Shown here piece by piece: positions 1 to 11,590 of a stretch of 64,000 nt of DNA (its first letter is position 1; the number at the start of each line of letters is the position of its first letter). The notes under the pieces are model-generated. The model worked only from the letters and a program-made list of their open reading frames with translations, did no database searches and was not told the origin of the DNA. This DNA is from Sorex araneus (lineage: Eukaryota > Chordata > Mammalia > Eulipotyphla > Soricidae). The DNA is taken from positions 329,653,679-329,717,678 of the forward strand of contig NC_073303.1 in the NCBI RefSeq assembly GCF_027595985.1, read 5' to 3'. A program made the position numbers and the translations under genes.

Positions 1-74
1 TCTTGCCCAATTCAATCAGCTTAATTAATGGCTGAATAAATAGCAGTATTTCTACATTTTTTTAAAAAAGAAGA

Positions 75-266
75 GGGCTGGAGCGATAGTACAGCGGGTA
101 GGGCATTTGCCTTGCACGTGGCCGACCCAGGTTCGATTCCCAGCATCCCATATGGTCCCCTGAGCACCACCAGGGGTAATTCCTGAGTGCAGAGCCAGGA
201 GTAACCCCTGTGCATCGCCGGGTGTGACCCAAAAAGCAAAAAAAAAGAAGAAGAAGAAGAAGAAAG
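75..266 (+). mobile_element. SINE (SOR-type), full length
   Basis: Complete copy close to consensus: GGGCTGGAGCGATAGTACAGCG head with B box GGTTCGATTCC, and a tail of A and AAG units. Confidence 0.95.
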
Positions 267-1419
267 GAAATCACTCAGGTGACTTTATTTGGCTATACCA
301 GGCCCAATTTCCTATGAAGGTGAGAGAAAAGTTCTCCACTAAACAAGTGACAGGCAGTATGGAACCATGGGGAAGGCACTGCATAGTTTGAGCCCAGTTT
401 TCTCCAATAAAGTGACATCTACCTTACCTCACGTGGTCTGTGAGGACATAATTCAATTTAAGGAAGCAAGCTATTTATTTATTTATTTTGCAGAACACAA
501 ATAGTGATGGCCTTCCAAAAGATCCTCTTCCTGGCTTTGCTTAGTGAACTAAACCAAGTCTGTCCCCCTCACTGTAAACCTCAATAAGGACCAATTTGGG
601 GATGAGAATTTTCTAGGATAAGAGGGATCTAAATAAAGACGGAATTGAACTCAGCAGTTTGGGGACTACTTTGTACTTCTGAGAGAGAGAGAGAGTAACA
701 GAAGATCTGGGGAAGAAGGAAAAGGAAGAGCGAGAACTAAGTACTTCAGTATCAACACGTGTAGAAGCTGCATAAAGAGATTAGCCAGACTGTATCAAGA
801 GTGACATAGACAAGCAAGACCTGTTATGTGTATGATTAAATATTATGCAAACCGATGATATAAATAACACGCTTGAAGAAAAACAGCAGAGGTAGATGTG
901 GAGATTGTAAATGATGGAGTAAATGTGCCTGAAGGGAGATGGGTAGTAAAACTATGAACTGAATTCAGGTTGGACAATTGGGGATGAGTTATAGTGAGCG
1001 AGAGTGAAGGTAATCAGTTCCACAGAACCTCAGGAGCACATCGTCAAGGCTCAATGGAGCCTTCCACCTCTTTATTCTGACTTTCAGGAATTTACCTGTG
1101 CTGGTTGGGTAGCATTTAACATTCTTGTTTGTGCTCTAGAAGACCCTGAGCTTGTCACCATTCTGGGACCAAAGAAGCAATTTCCATGTGCTCAGGGTTA
1201 GGACTGGAATGGCCACCCCTAATCCAGGCTGTCCTCTGGAGAGGGAAATGGGGCAGGAAGAGGGAGCCTCTGGAGAACTTCATTTCATTGGTGAGTGGTA
1301 GGAGGGGAAGAAAGAAAAAATTCAGAAGAAGGAGATTTGAAAAAAGAAATAAAATTTGAGTTGGGGGGAGACATACATAGTGGCTTGCTATATTTAGTTC
1401 ACTATACTTTCAAATATTT

Positions 1420-1577
1420 GGGTAACACCCGGTGATGTACAGGGGTTCCTCCTGGCTCTACACTCAGGAATCACCCCTGGTAGTGCTCAGGGGACCATAT
1501 GGGATGCTGGGAATTAAACCTGGGTCGGCCGCATGCAAGGCGAACGCCCTACCCGCTGTGCTATTGCTCCAGCCCCC
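1420..1577 (-). mobile_element. SINE with target-site duplication
   Basis: Complete - strand copy flanked by perfect CTTTCAAATATTT repeats (1407-1419, 1578-1590); it lacks a long tail. Confidence 0.95.
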
Positions 1578-1920
1578 CTTTCAAATATTTTTGTTTTCCA
1601 ATTTTCTTATAGTCGTATTTTCAAATGATGCTTATTAAAATGAATGGTTTAATAGCCAACTTTAATATTGCAACTGAAATCACCAAAACCATGTTTTGCA
1701 CTTGTCAACTGTCGTGTTTCTTAAAAGTTACAGAGTACATCATGTTCTCTAGTCACCATTACCATGTTTTCCTTTAAATTGTTCAATCATGCTTAGTCAT
1801 CCCTGTCCCAATACAAGTAATCTAGAAAATCCTACATACTTAAATGTACATCTCTGTGGTATTTTTATATATATGAAAGGCATATACCACTGAGCTACCT
1901 TCAAGTCCTTGTGTTAGTAT

Positions 1921-2150
1921 GCACTGTAGCACTGTCATCCCATTGTTCATCGATTTACTCAAGCGGGAACTAATAACGCCTCCACTGTGAAACTTGTTAC
2001 TGTTTTTGGCATATCAAATACGCCATGGGTAGCTTGCCAGGCTCTGCCATGTGCGCGGGATACTCTCGGTAGCTTGCCTGGCTCTCCAAGAGGGATGGAG
2101 GAATCGAACCTGGGCCGGTCACATGCAAGGCAAACACCCTGATATCAATT
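1921..2150 (-). mobile_element. SINE of a second family (same head, different body)
   Basis: CACTGTAGCACTGTCATCCC, TTTTTGGCATATC and CTCTCGGTAGCTTGCCTGGC form a body unlike the main SINE, but the right end is the same tRNA-type head on the - strand (GAATCGAACCTGGGCCGGTC). The outermost head bases are lost. Confidence 0.8.
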
Positions 2151-2971
2151 TCCTCCACCATCCCTCACTGAAATATAATCCATATGGATAAGACTTTGTC
2201 TCCCTCACCCACATGTCATAATCATCCAGCATAGCATCTTGCACAGAATATGCCCTTAATAGATATTTGTTGAATTAATGAATTCCCGAAACCTGCGTGG
2301 ACTGTCCATATTCCATGATAAGGTAAAGTCAAGGTTCTCCTTGCCCACCAGCTCTTGTGTAGATTCCTATATTCTCTCGGACTTCTCTAGCTGTTTTGGT
2401 CTTGGCTAGGCCACTATACACTCAGAAAAACCCCAATCATAGTGGTAGCCTCTGTATTTCACCTACTACTGCTGCTCCCTTATTCTTTTTTTTCCTGGCA
2501 TACTTAGAAGAAGTAGTTTTCTGCCCTTCCTGCTGAAGGCTGGTATGAAATATTTTAGAACCATTTCAAAATGATATTATATGCTTCTTTGACTACTTTC
2601 AGCCTTTTTCATCTTACTTTTTACTTCCATTGGTGTTGACCACTTCCTGTTTGTTTTTACTTTTAGTTCAAAACTGATGTAACAAATATAAAAATTTCCT
2701 TTCAGAGGAAGTTACCTCCACACTAAAAATACTGGGAAAGCAAAACAAAGCAAACTCCATTAGAGCTTCTTAAAACAAAACAAAACCAAGAGAGTAGTAT
2801 TTCTCCAGAAAATAAATTCAGGAGGGCAGGGACATCAGGGGTTACCTTTTGCTTTGTCCTAGGTCTTTTCTTTGCTTGTCCTAAGTTGGTTTCGCTCTAG
2901 GCCTAAATCATCCTCTCCCAACCTGAGTCCAGAAAAGTCTACCCTCTGGACACAAGAAATGCAGGGAATCC

Positions 2972-3150
2972 GGGGGCCGGAGCAATAGCACAGCGGGTAG
3001 GGCGTTTGCCTTGCATGCAGCCGACCCAGGTTCAATGCCCGGCATCCCATATGGTTCCCCCAGGCACTGCCAGGAGTGATTCCTGAGTGCACAGCCAGAA
3101 GTGGCCCTTGAGCATCGCTGGGTGTGACCCAAAAAAAAAAAAAAAAGAAA
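2972..3150 (+). mobile_element. SINE with target-site duplication
   Basis: Complete copy with a pure A tail. Duplications GAAATGCAGGGAATCC and GAAATGCAAGGAATCC (2956-2971, 3151-3166) differ at one base. Confidence 0.95.
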
Positions 3151-3204
3151 GAAATGCAAGGAATCCTGGAGACAGTAGGGAATTCCCACTCAAGAAACAG
3201 AATG

Positions 3205-3370
3205 GCTGGGCTAGAGATAGTACAGCAGGTTAGGCGCCTGCCTTCCATATGGCCACCCTTGGTTCTACCCCTAGTATTGTTTGCAATTCCCCCCAAACCT
3301 CCCTAGGAAGTGTTCCTGGATACAAAGCTAGGAATAAGTCCTGAGCACTGCTGGGTGTGGCCCAAAACCT
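3205..3370 (+). mobile_element. Diverged SINE
   Basis: Head GGGCTAGAGATAGTACAGCAG and end GGTGTGGCCCAAAAC are retained; the middle is strongly mutated. Confidence 0.75.
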
Positions 3371-3567
3371 AACTATGATGGTAAAAAAATGAAAAGCAGG
3401 GGCTTCGAGTGCAGCCCCAATATTTGTATTTTAGAGCTAGGGCAGCCCCGTTGAGTAGAGAGAGACGGCCCAGCCTTGTTTCCAGAGGCCTGAGTTAGCC
3501 CTACCTGCCTGAACTGTTTGAAGTAGAGCTTTCTCCTCATTTGAGAATCATAGTCTTGGGATGACAT

Positions 3568-3820
3568 AGTTTAAGTGGTTGAGCACAAACCTGGCATCTG
3601 TAAGTCCTGAGTGTCCCTGTATAATATGACCCAGCCACCCCCGGAGCACTGGATGTAGCCCTGGTGACTCCAAGGTTCTGGCTAGACCAGGTTCGATCCG
3701 TGGCACCCTCTATGGTCCACAGAGTCATGCCAGGAGTGATCCCTGAGAGCAGAGAGCAAAGCAAGCAGTGAGCCCTGAGCATTGCTGGATGTGACCTCCC
3801 CTCAAGGAAAAAAAAACAAA
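3568..3820 (+). mobile_element. Diverged SINE
   Basis: The B-box region CAGGTTCGATCC, CAGGAGTGATCCCTGAG and an A-rich end are seen; the 5' part is doubtful. Confidence 0.6.
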
Positions 3821-3835
3821 AACCACCTTGCATTT

Positions 3836-4023
3836 GGGGCCAGAGAGATGAGAGATAGTACAGCAGGGAAGGCACTTGCCTTGCATGCAAGCAACTGATG
3901 TTCCATCCCTAGCGCTGCCCGAGCCCTGTCCCACCAGGAGTGATCTCTGAGCACAGACTAGAAGTAAGCCCTGAGCATGTGGGGTGTGCCCCCTCATCCC
4001 CGCCGCCAAAAAAAAAAAAAAAA
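3836..4023 (+). mobile_element. Diverged SINE
   Basis: GGGGCCAGAGAGATGAGAGATA head and poly(A) tail. Confidence 0.8.
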
Positions 4024-4329
4024 CCCTTTGGAATGAGTGCCAGATGGTTGTCAGGGGACCCCTTCTTATGGCTGGAAGCCCAATTGTTGTGGCCCCCGCC
4101 CCCCCCCCACGCTGTTTGGTGTGACTAGTCTAGAGCATTATTCCTAAATACTCTGGTGTGTGATGAACACAGCGACATTTCTGTGGTACCTTGACTGAAC
4201 TGTTATTGAACTTGGCGGTTCTCAACAGAGAAGCAGATTCCTAGAAAACCTGGAGCCTGGGGAGGGATGAAGAAAAGAGAGGCAAGAAGAGAGGGGGGGG
4301 GAGGAGAGGCAAAGGTGCGGGAGTGGGGG

Positions 4330-4964
4330 GGAGCGGGGGAAGACCTGGAGCCAAAATGAAGCTGCTTCTCCTCACACACAGTGGGGAGTGAGGTCAAGCA
4401 AGGAACACCTAATTGCGACCTGAGTCTCAGGCTCCATACAATCGGCAAAGGGCGCCTGCGAAAACTTCGCTTCCACCCGGACACGTCCGTGCCTCCCCCG
4501 AGGGCTTCCAAACGGGGCCGTCTGCAGAGTTTCCTTCGGGTTTCTCGGGGACGGGAAGCGCGGTGCCGTCCCCCTTCCTTCCGGACCGGGGGCGTGCTGA
4601 GAACTGCCGGGTGGCGGGGCCCAAAGCGCCTTGGGGACAGTGCCGACCCGAGGACGGCTCTGTGCCGCGCTGCCCCGTCGCAGCACGCCCAGCCCGAGAA
4701 AGGTTCGCCCCAATTCCTCTGCTCCACGGGCAAGAAGCGGCCTGCAGAGGGGCAGGATTTTCAGGACCGTGCATAGGGAATTAAACCTACACGAACAATC
4801 AGATCGGTCTTTGGAGAGAAAAGGCTGGAATGGTGCTGGCGTTCCCTAGGCAACAGGCTGCAAATGTTCACTCCTTAGAAAGTCTTTCAACTGGCCACGG
4901 CTCATTCCCGACAGCACCAGTGGCTGAGCTGCAGACACATAATGAAGGCTATGGATGGGACACG
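4330..4964 (+). promoter_or_regulatory. Intronic CpG-rich patch, possible internal DLGAP1 promoter and first exon
   Basis: Bases about 4400-4780 are GC-rich with many CpG pairs, unlike the surrounding intron. The stretch from 4781 to 4964 is more ordinary, but contains an RFX-type X-box (GTTCCCTAGGCAAC, 4841-4854) and ends with ATG GGA CAC G|GTGAGT. The ATG is at 4955, the donor starts at 4965 and an in-frame TGA lies at 4943-4945. Splicing to 5360 would complete a Val codon and read M-G-H-VLGKIRTAVGS, exactly the DLGAP1 frame. The result would be a 154-residue protein consisting of the GKAP C-terminus and PDZ ligand. The island, motif and phase are visible; promoter use is inferred. An upstream ATG at 4942 in another frame would compete. 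Confidence 0.45.
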
Positions 4965-5199
4965 GTGAGTGCCAAGAGGTTCCTCCCCACCCCCTGTTAG
5001 GCTTGCTTTGTGTCTGCGTTTGGACTTGGATTTGAACAAGTTAGCCAGCCTTGACTGCTAACACAAACCCATCCCTTAACTATAATAGTAAACACTTGAA
5101 ATTCTTCTTTGCAGCAGAAAGAAAACAAAATACCCATTTGCCTCCTGGTGACAACCAGTTCTGTGGTGGAAAGCTCCGTTAATTCCTGAGAACTATGTG

Positions 5200-5203
<4 letters not shown>

Positions 5204-5256
<53 letters not shown>
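5204..5256. repeat. (TG)n microsatellite
   Basis: About 26 uninterrupted TG units in the DLGAP1 intron, 100 bases before the exon at 5360. Confidence 0.95.
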
Positions 5257-5257
<1 letters not shown>

Positions 5258-5359
5258 GTTTTCCTAACTATTATAGCCTAACTTCCTCTTTGCTTTTCCA
5301 GACTACATTTCACTGATGAAGCATAATGTGTAAACTTCTTGTATGTTTGCTCTTTTCAG

Positions 5360-5451
5360 TTCTAGGGAAAATTCGAACTGCTGTGGGCAGTGCCCAACTT
5401 CTCATGGCCCAGAAATTCTACCAGTTTAGAGAACTGTGTGAAGAAAACCTG
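5360..5451 (+). CDS. DLGAP1: DLGAP1 coding exon, third from last (GKAP domain)
   Basis: Acceptor TCTTTTCAG and donor CTG|GTAGGT bound a 92-base exon. It enters in phase 1: the last base of the upstream exon (expected G) completes a Val codon with TT. The reading VLGKIRTAVGSAQLLMAQKF continues to FRELCEENL, 31 residues counting the split codon. This is the conserved helical GKAP-homology region shared by DLGAP1-4. The exon ends on a codon boundary, so the next exon starts in phase 0. The start of the protein is outside the window. Confidence 0.95.
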
Positions 5452-6059
5452 GTAGGTAACATTCCCCATCACTGTCCTCTCTCTGCCTTGCGCCATTGAC
5501 CACTTGCAGTGAAGCTGGTTTTTAATCATACCAAGGCCCAAAAGACTCTCACCTGGACTGAATTTTTCTGATGAATCTTATTTCCAGCTTTCCTTAAAAT
5601 TAAAAGTATTTGATACTTACATAGTCTTAAAAAGAAGAGATCCGGTCAAGCTAAAACTCCATATCCTGCTTTTTTTGTAACTTGTAAAATTTTCCATTTT
5701 CCTGACTTGCATGCACATGGCGTCTATGGTTTTGATATTCCCCACCAGAGTTATTCTCTGTTTTCATAAAAAGGACCAAAGGGATGGAGTGGGGGTTGGT
5801 CATCACCAAGAATATCTATATTTAATCTTTCTGAGATAAAGGAATATTTTATTCTCCTTGGACATACAAAAACAAGCTACAGGGGGAAAGAAGGAAAAAA
5901 GAAAAGAAAGAAAAACACCACTACCCCAACCATATTTTTTAAATTGCAAAATAAAAAGTCAAGTGCTTCCTCACATATGCTTTAAAAACAAACGAACTGC
6001 TTAGAAGCATATGACGCAAACTCTCATAATTAGTGCATTTAATGGGTTTGTGATGTGGA

Positions 6060-6215
6060 GGAATGGGAGGGAAGAGGGCCTTGGAATATGAATTGAAAGA
6101 CTCTGATACTGGTGGTGGGTTTGGAGTTGGAACACTGTATGCCTGAAACTTTTATTATTAACAGTATTATATTTCATGGAATGTAAACTAAGACTGAAAA
6201 AAAAACCCCAAATGA
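6060..6215 (+). mobile_element. Possible LINE 3' end fragment
   Basis: CTGGTGGTGGGTTTGGAGTTGG, ACACTGTATGCCTGAAAC and a terminal A run resemble shrew L1 3' ends. Confidence 0.35.
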
Positions 6216-6381
6216 TCAAAAAGTTAATCTTCCCAAAAGTGTCACTCCATAAGAGTAGTGTATTGCACAAGTCATATCTAAATAAATAAATGGAAGAGTA
6301 AATGATTTATCTTCTGAAGAGCAAACCATGGTTATTTGCAATCAAAATGATCCAATTTAGGATTTTAGAGGGAGAGAGTTG

Positions 6382-6549
6382 TTTGTTTTGTTTTGGGACC
6401 ATACCCCGTGATGCTCTGGGGTTCTCCTGGCTCTGTGCTCAGGATTTATTCCTGGTGGTGCTCAAGGGACCATATGGGATGCTGGGTTTCGAGCCCTGGT
6501 AAGCCATGTGAAAAGCAAATGCCCTACCTGCTGTACCATCTCTCCAGCC
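6382..6549 (-). mobile_element. SINE, - strand
   Basis: GGGACCATACCCCGTGATGC to CATCTCTCCAGCC; moderately diverged. Confidence 0.85.
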
Positions 6550-6599
6550 TAGTTTTTTATTTGTTTGTAAGTCTCCCAAGCAGAGCTCAGAAAGCCCAA

Positions 6600-6935
6600 A
6601 CCCCTCTCTGTGGTTCTCTGGCTAGTTGCAATATGGGGGCCTGAGGACGAAGTACTGCACAGACCCTGAGGTGCTCCAGAGCCATATTCTGTAGTGCTTG
6701 GAGTCCATGTGGTGCTAGGGATGTGCTAGGCACGCAAGCCATGTGCCCTACCCACTGTACTTTCTCTCTGGCTTCATGATTTAATTTTATTTATTTTGGC
6801 TTTGGGACCACAAAGGCAGTGTTCAGAGTTTACTCCCGGCTCTGTACTAGGGATCACTCTTTGGAGGGGCTCTCGAGACTGTATATGTGCCAGAGATAGA
6901 ACCCTAGCAAGTGTAGTATTGCTCCAGCCCCGACC
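6600..6935 (-). mobile_element. Two old SINE remnants in tandem, - strand
   Basis: Degraded copies at about 6600-6775 and 6788-6935, recognisable by GTGCCCTACCCACTGTAC and GTAGTATTGCTCCAGCCCC. Confidence 0.55.
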
Positions 6936-7440
6936 CCACAATTTTAGACATTTAATATGCACAAATATAGACTAAACATGATTTCTCTAGACAGATGTCA
7001 ACCAAGAGACAATATAAAGCCTGACAAGCTTGGTGCCTCCCCTGCTTGGTCACCAGGCTTTTTGAAAACGACAGGGCAGTTCTCCCTTCCCACCTCCTTC
7101 TCCCATATTTACAGTTTGCCAGATCTTTCCCTTAGAAAAAAATTTCCTGATGCTTTTCTACCTTTCCCCAAATTCTATTCTAGATATCTGACTTTATATT
7201 GGTAGGTGTATTGATAAGTGAATAAAACAGTATTTTATTGAGCTTCACTACATGCCACGTATAGAATTGCTGCTAATTTGTAAGTCTGTCAAAGTGCCAC
7301 AAATCTCACTTGGCATAATTTTTTATTCTTTAACCTGAGGGGCTATCTATCCAATCCTGGGTGGATTTACCACATTACCAGGGTGGACATCTTAGGGCCC
7401 ATACCACCTGGGGTAGCTGGTGGGGGAAGCACATTACAAG

Positions 7441-7800
7441 GTTTATTATTATTATTAGTGAATCACCGTAAGGGTACAGTTACAGATTTACATGTTTTCA
7501 TGCTTGTGTTTCAGTCATACAATGCTCAAGTACCCATCCCTCCACCAGTGTCCATTCTCCACCACCACCAATGATCCCAGTATCCCTCCCACCCCCCACT
7601 TTATTCCTCCCCACCCTACCCTGCCTCCGTGGCAGGGCATTCCCTTTTGTTCTCTCTTTCCTTTTGGGTGTTGTGGTTTGCAATAGAGGTATTGAGTGGT
7701 CATTGTGTTCAATCTATAGTCTACTTTCAGCATGCATCTCCCATCCTGAGTGGGTCCTCCTACCACACTTTACTTGGTGTTCCCTTCTCTATCTAAGCTG
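7441..7800 (-). mobile_element. LINE-type 3' end, - strand
   Basis: It shares long stretches with the element at 16578-16853: TAGTGAATCACCGT, GGGTACAGTTACAGATTTA, CCCATCCCTCC, GGCAGGGCATTCCCTT and TTGTGGTTTGCAATA. On the - strand the element ends in A-rich sequence at 7441. This copy extends about 100 bases further 5' than the other. It is probably an L1 3' region; no protein domain is visible. Confidence 0.6.
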
Positions 7801-7870
7801 CCTTTTCCCCCAGCATGTGAACCAGTCTCACATGCAAGATTTTTGTTGGTTTTGTATTTTGTTTGTTTTT

Positions 7871-8034
7871 CTGCTTTTGGACCACACCCAGCAATGCTCA
7901 GGGGTCACTCCTGGCTCCACACTCAGGAAATATTCCTGTCAGGCCCAGGGGACCATACGGCATGCCGGGGACCAAACCCTGGTCAGCCATGTGCAAGGCA
8001 AATGCCCTCTCCACTGCACCATCTCTCCAGCCCC
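7871..8034 (-). mobile_element. SINE, - strand
   Basis: GCTTTTGGACCACACCCAGC to CACCATCTCTCCAGCCCC, downstream of the LINE-type fragment. Confidence 0.9.
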
Positions 8035-8581
8035 TCACATTTCATATTCCTTAAACTGGTGAACAGATACAAGTAGTATCTGCAACAGGGCCAACAGCAC
8101 GCCTTTTCAAAGAATTGTACAGCAAACAGGATGTGGAACAGAATACAAGATTCTACACAGATTCTACAGATGAAATGACAGACAAAATGTCATGAATGTT
8201 GTTCAGACTTCTAGGAACAGTTAGCCTTGTTGTAGCCTATTTTGATATTTTCTAGGACCTGATGCTTGCCCACTCAGGGAAATTAGATGACAAAATGTGA
8301 GAAGCATGTGAGAGCCAGGCCGAAGCAGAACTACAGCAAGGTAGAAGGCTGGTCAAGCCATCCCTCGAAGGGAGGTCAGGAGCCCACTTTGGTCTAGACA
8401 CCTGGAACTTTTACCATTTTGACCTAGTTATGCTTATAATCAAAGCTGTCTTACAGAGCTCAAAATGGCATTTTCTCATGATGCTCTTAACCATAAGGAA
8501 AAGTAGACATAAGAAGGCTTTTAAAATTTTTTAATTTCCTAAAGTCATATGGTGAGAGACAAATCAAAATTCAAATCCCAG

Positions 8582-8702
8582 GCCTGGAGAGATTGTAAGG
8601 GTTTAAGGTGCTTGAATTGATGCATCTGATTCCTAACTGACTCATGATCCTGTGAGCATAGAGCCAGGAGAAGCCCCCGAGTAGCACTAGGTATGGCCCC
8701 AC
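8582..8702 (+). mobile_element. Old SINE remnant
   Basis: GCCTGGAGAGATTGTAAGGG head and degraded body. It is the last SINE before a 7.3-kb SINE-free block. Confidence 0.5.
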
Positions 8703-9221
8703 CTAGCTCCCCCCTGCATCTGTTTGAACTCAGTCTCTCTTGACTGCACACCACCTGCACCCACTCCAGCCTCCTCACCCCAGGATTAGAATCCCAGACT
8801 TTACACTCTAGGAGAGACCTGAGTCAGCTCCAACAGCAGGAAGTGCTGTCACAGGTCACCCGGTGGTGGCACTGTCTGGGTCTACAAGCTGCAAAGAAGT
8901 GACATTGAGATTGGTCACAGCCTGACTCACCTCTTCTTTCTTGAATTTTTAAGCCAAAGAAAAGAAAAATAATTATAGTTCTTTTGATTTGAAAACACTT
9001 GTACATTATCCCAAACTAGATTATCAGGCATAGAATGAGTAAGGATTGCTTTTTCAATAAAAACTAAACCAAGAAACCCAGTCCTCCTCATCTCTACACA
9101 CTTCCACCACCTCTGCCCTCCATGTGGATGTTTCAAAGCAACATGCCACTCCTTATACAAGGAATGTCACATGACTTAGAGGTCTGAAGATGGCTGAGAG
9201 ACTAAGTTCTCTTTCAGTCTC

Positions 9222-9302
9222 TCCATCTGTCTGTCTGTCTGTCTCTCTCTCTCTGTCTTGTTCTCTCTGGCTCTTTCTTTCTCTCTCCCCACTCTGTCTC
9301 TC
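9222..9302. repeat. (CTGT/CTCT)n pyrimidine repeat
   Basis: Degenerate CTGT and CTCT units in the DLGAP1 intron upstream of the exon at 9587. Confidence 0.8.
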
Positions 9303-9586
9303 TTTCACTGCTTCCCCATCTGGTCCCAAAATCTATCCACATCATTTGGAGTGTGGGAGCAAGGAGATTTCTGGTGAGGAGGGAACAAATTGTCCATGAT
9401 ATAGAGCTTAACAAACTCTTTGACTCATTGGGCTCATGTACTGGAATACTGAAACAACTTAACTAGCTAGTAGTACTTGTGATCATTCCTGGTATCACTT
9501 GAAATATTTGAAAAGATCACTTTGGCCCTGTGCTCATTGTCATGGATTGCCTCTAAAGCATTGATATTTTCCTTTCTCTCATACAG

Positions 9587-9739
9587 AATCCCAATGCTCA
9601 TCCGAGGCCCACCTCCCAGGATTTGGCGGGGTTCTGGGACATGCTGCAGTTGTCCATAGAAAATATTAGTATGAAATTTGATGAACTTCATCAATTAAAG
9701 GCCAATAATTGGAAACAGATGGATCCTCTTGACAAGAAG
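9587..9739 (+). CDS. DLGAP1: DLGAP1 coding exon, second from last (GKAP domain)
   Basis: Acceptor CTCTCATACAG and donor AAG|GTAGAA bound 153 bases, 51 complete codons. The translation starts NPNAHPRPTSQDLAGFWDML, goes on through a helical stretch rich in acidic and hydrophobic residues (SIENISMKFDELHQLKANNW) and ends DPLDKK. It continues the GKAP-homology domain, which packs as a helical unit at the postsynaptic density. The FWDMLQLSIE core is the best family signature in the window. No frameshift or internal stop is present. Confidence 0.96.
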
Positions 9740-11469
9740 GTAGAACAATGTAGATTTTGTATGGTTCATTTAAAAACCTGCACAAATACCGGACAGTCTA
9801 AATAGGCTTCGAATTCAGTATTGCTGTTTACAACGTGAAATGGAGCTGATATCATATTAATTTCATTGTAATGATGATGTTTACATAGTAATCATCTGGG
9901 AAATTATATGTACATGTTTCAGGCATATTTCTAAAGAAAAACCTGTCTTTGTGAATTGGAAAATGGGAATGTGGCTTTTTTTGTTAATTAAACTTTAAGT
10001 TAAACCATTTAGTCACTGGAAGGAACTGCCTCCATTTTGCTTTTTAAATTAAAATAAATGACATCTTCAGCACATGATTACATAGAGCAAGAGTTCAACT
10101 TCCTGACACCCATAGGTTGTGTTTCTGAGAAAAATAGGAAGCCCTGAAAACCAATCAACTTTGATCATTTCAGAAATATAGTAATAAACCACTGTTGTTC
10201 AAGTCTAGAAATACACACCATGAAATTTCATAGTAATCATAAATGTTGGGTTTGTTTTAAAATTTACTTTGGGTTAATTTACCTTGGGGGATATTGCTCA
10301 CTGGGTTCCTTGTGCAGCAGTTTAGAAATAAAGACTCAATTTCTTTTACTTTAACTAATAAACTGGAATTTTCATATTTGATGATGGGGTTCCACCAGGC
10401 TCAAAGAAATGTCAAATGTCCAGTTCCACCTTATGAAGCTGGTCTGCCAAGCATGCATTTAAAAAAAATGTTTACTTTCCTATGGTCTGCAGTTGAATAA
10501 TTAGAGGAGATTCAACTTCTAAAAAATGGGTAATTATTCCCATAAAGTGTACTGGTGGCCCCGCCTCTTTTCAGTCTCTTTACCTATCAGATCCCTGACA
10601 GCAACCCAGTCCATTCTGCTGCTGGCCATGATAATATCAGGGCTCTTGGGGTCAGTGGGCTCCCAGGAGTGATTCAGTCCCAAGTAGGTGAGTAATGGAC
10701 AAAGGCTAATGTCATTGTTCTTTAACTCCAATTCTGTGGTCATCCACCTGAGTATTTTAGTATTAAGCACCAAAGTACCACTGATGTATGTGTAGTAGAC
10801 TTCCAATGGGAAGACAAATATTTGCCCTCAGTTTAATTTTCTTTCATGTCTATTTAAAGTTGTCTGCTAAATAAGCTTTTAAGTTGGCCATATTTTAAGA
10901 AAACATTTCCGATGTTCATAACTACTGGTGACTTAATTTCTATAGCTGTCCCATCTGATTTCTCATTCATTTTTTAATCATTGTTAAAAGATAAAATATA
11001 TCCAGAAAGGAAACTGTGACTAAAAATTACCAATATTCATGTTTCTTAAGATATCCTCTGAATTGGCCAACAGGAAGATTTGAAAGTTAAAAAGAGTCAT
11101 GCTGCTAAGAGTTGATATGGGTAGCCTACTGGAAGCTACATGCAAATCAAATTAGTTCATTGGATATAAGTTTTAACTCACTTTATGCTCAGAGACTTCC
11201 ATAACTCCATGAACTTGAGGGGAGGAATGAACTAGCCCACTCAGAGTCAGCAAGATACTATTTGCCTCTGTGCTTCCCTTTTGTCCTTTTGAACACACAG
11301 ATGGCACCTTAAGCAGCCTTTGGGCAACTTTAAAGTCATGAGTTTAGCTAGTCACTTTACCCTGGCATGCAGGAGGAGCTGCTCAGGATGCTGTGATGAG
11401 CACAGGTGCTAGAACACAGAATCTCCTTTGGGGAATCTGAAGAACATGTTCACATTTAGCTTGATAAGA

Positions 11470-11590
11470 CGGGGGGGGGGGGGATATATTTTAAATGAAA
11501 ACAACAGATTCATGTGGACCTTTTTGCAGCCTGGAAACTAGCCATCCTTTTTCTTAAAAAAAAAAATATATATATATATACATAATATAT
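11470..11590. repeat. G homopolymer and (TA)n tract
   Basis: A run of about 14 G at 11471-11484 and an A run plus (TA)n at 11557-11590, in the last DLGAP1 intron. Confidence 0.85.

Noticed and set aside
75..266. Many short readings of the type GSHPAMHRGYSWLCTQE and their frame-shifted versions, also at 34745, 37279, 62835 and elsewhere
   Set aside because: They are translations of SINE copies, mainly the antisense strand, and recur at every copy. Not genes.
4203..4849. Several 100-176 codon readings over the intronic CpG patch
   Set aside because: All six frames are open because of GC content. Only the splice-phase argument for the short ATG exon at 4955-4964 is kept.
5204..5256. CRISPR-like or tandem arrays
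   Set aside because: The regular repeats in the window are microsatellites or dispersed SINEs; there are no spaced identical repeats and the DNA is mammalian.
9190..9400. Ser/Leu-rich reading over the CTGT repeat, and the similar one at 60962-61324
   Set aside because: Products of simple-sequence repeats.
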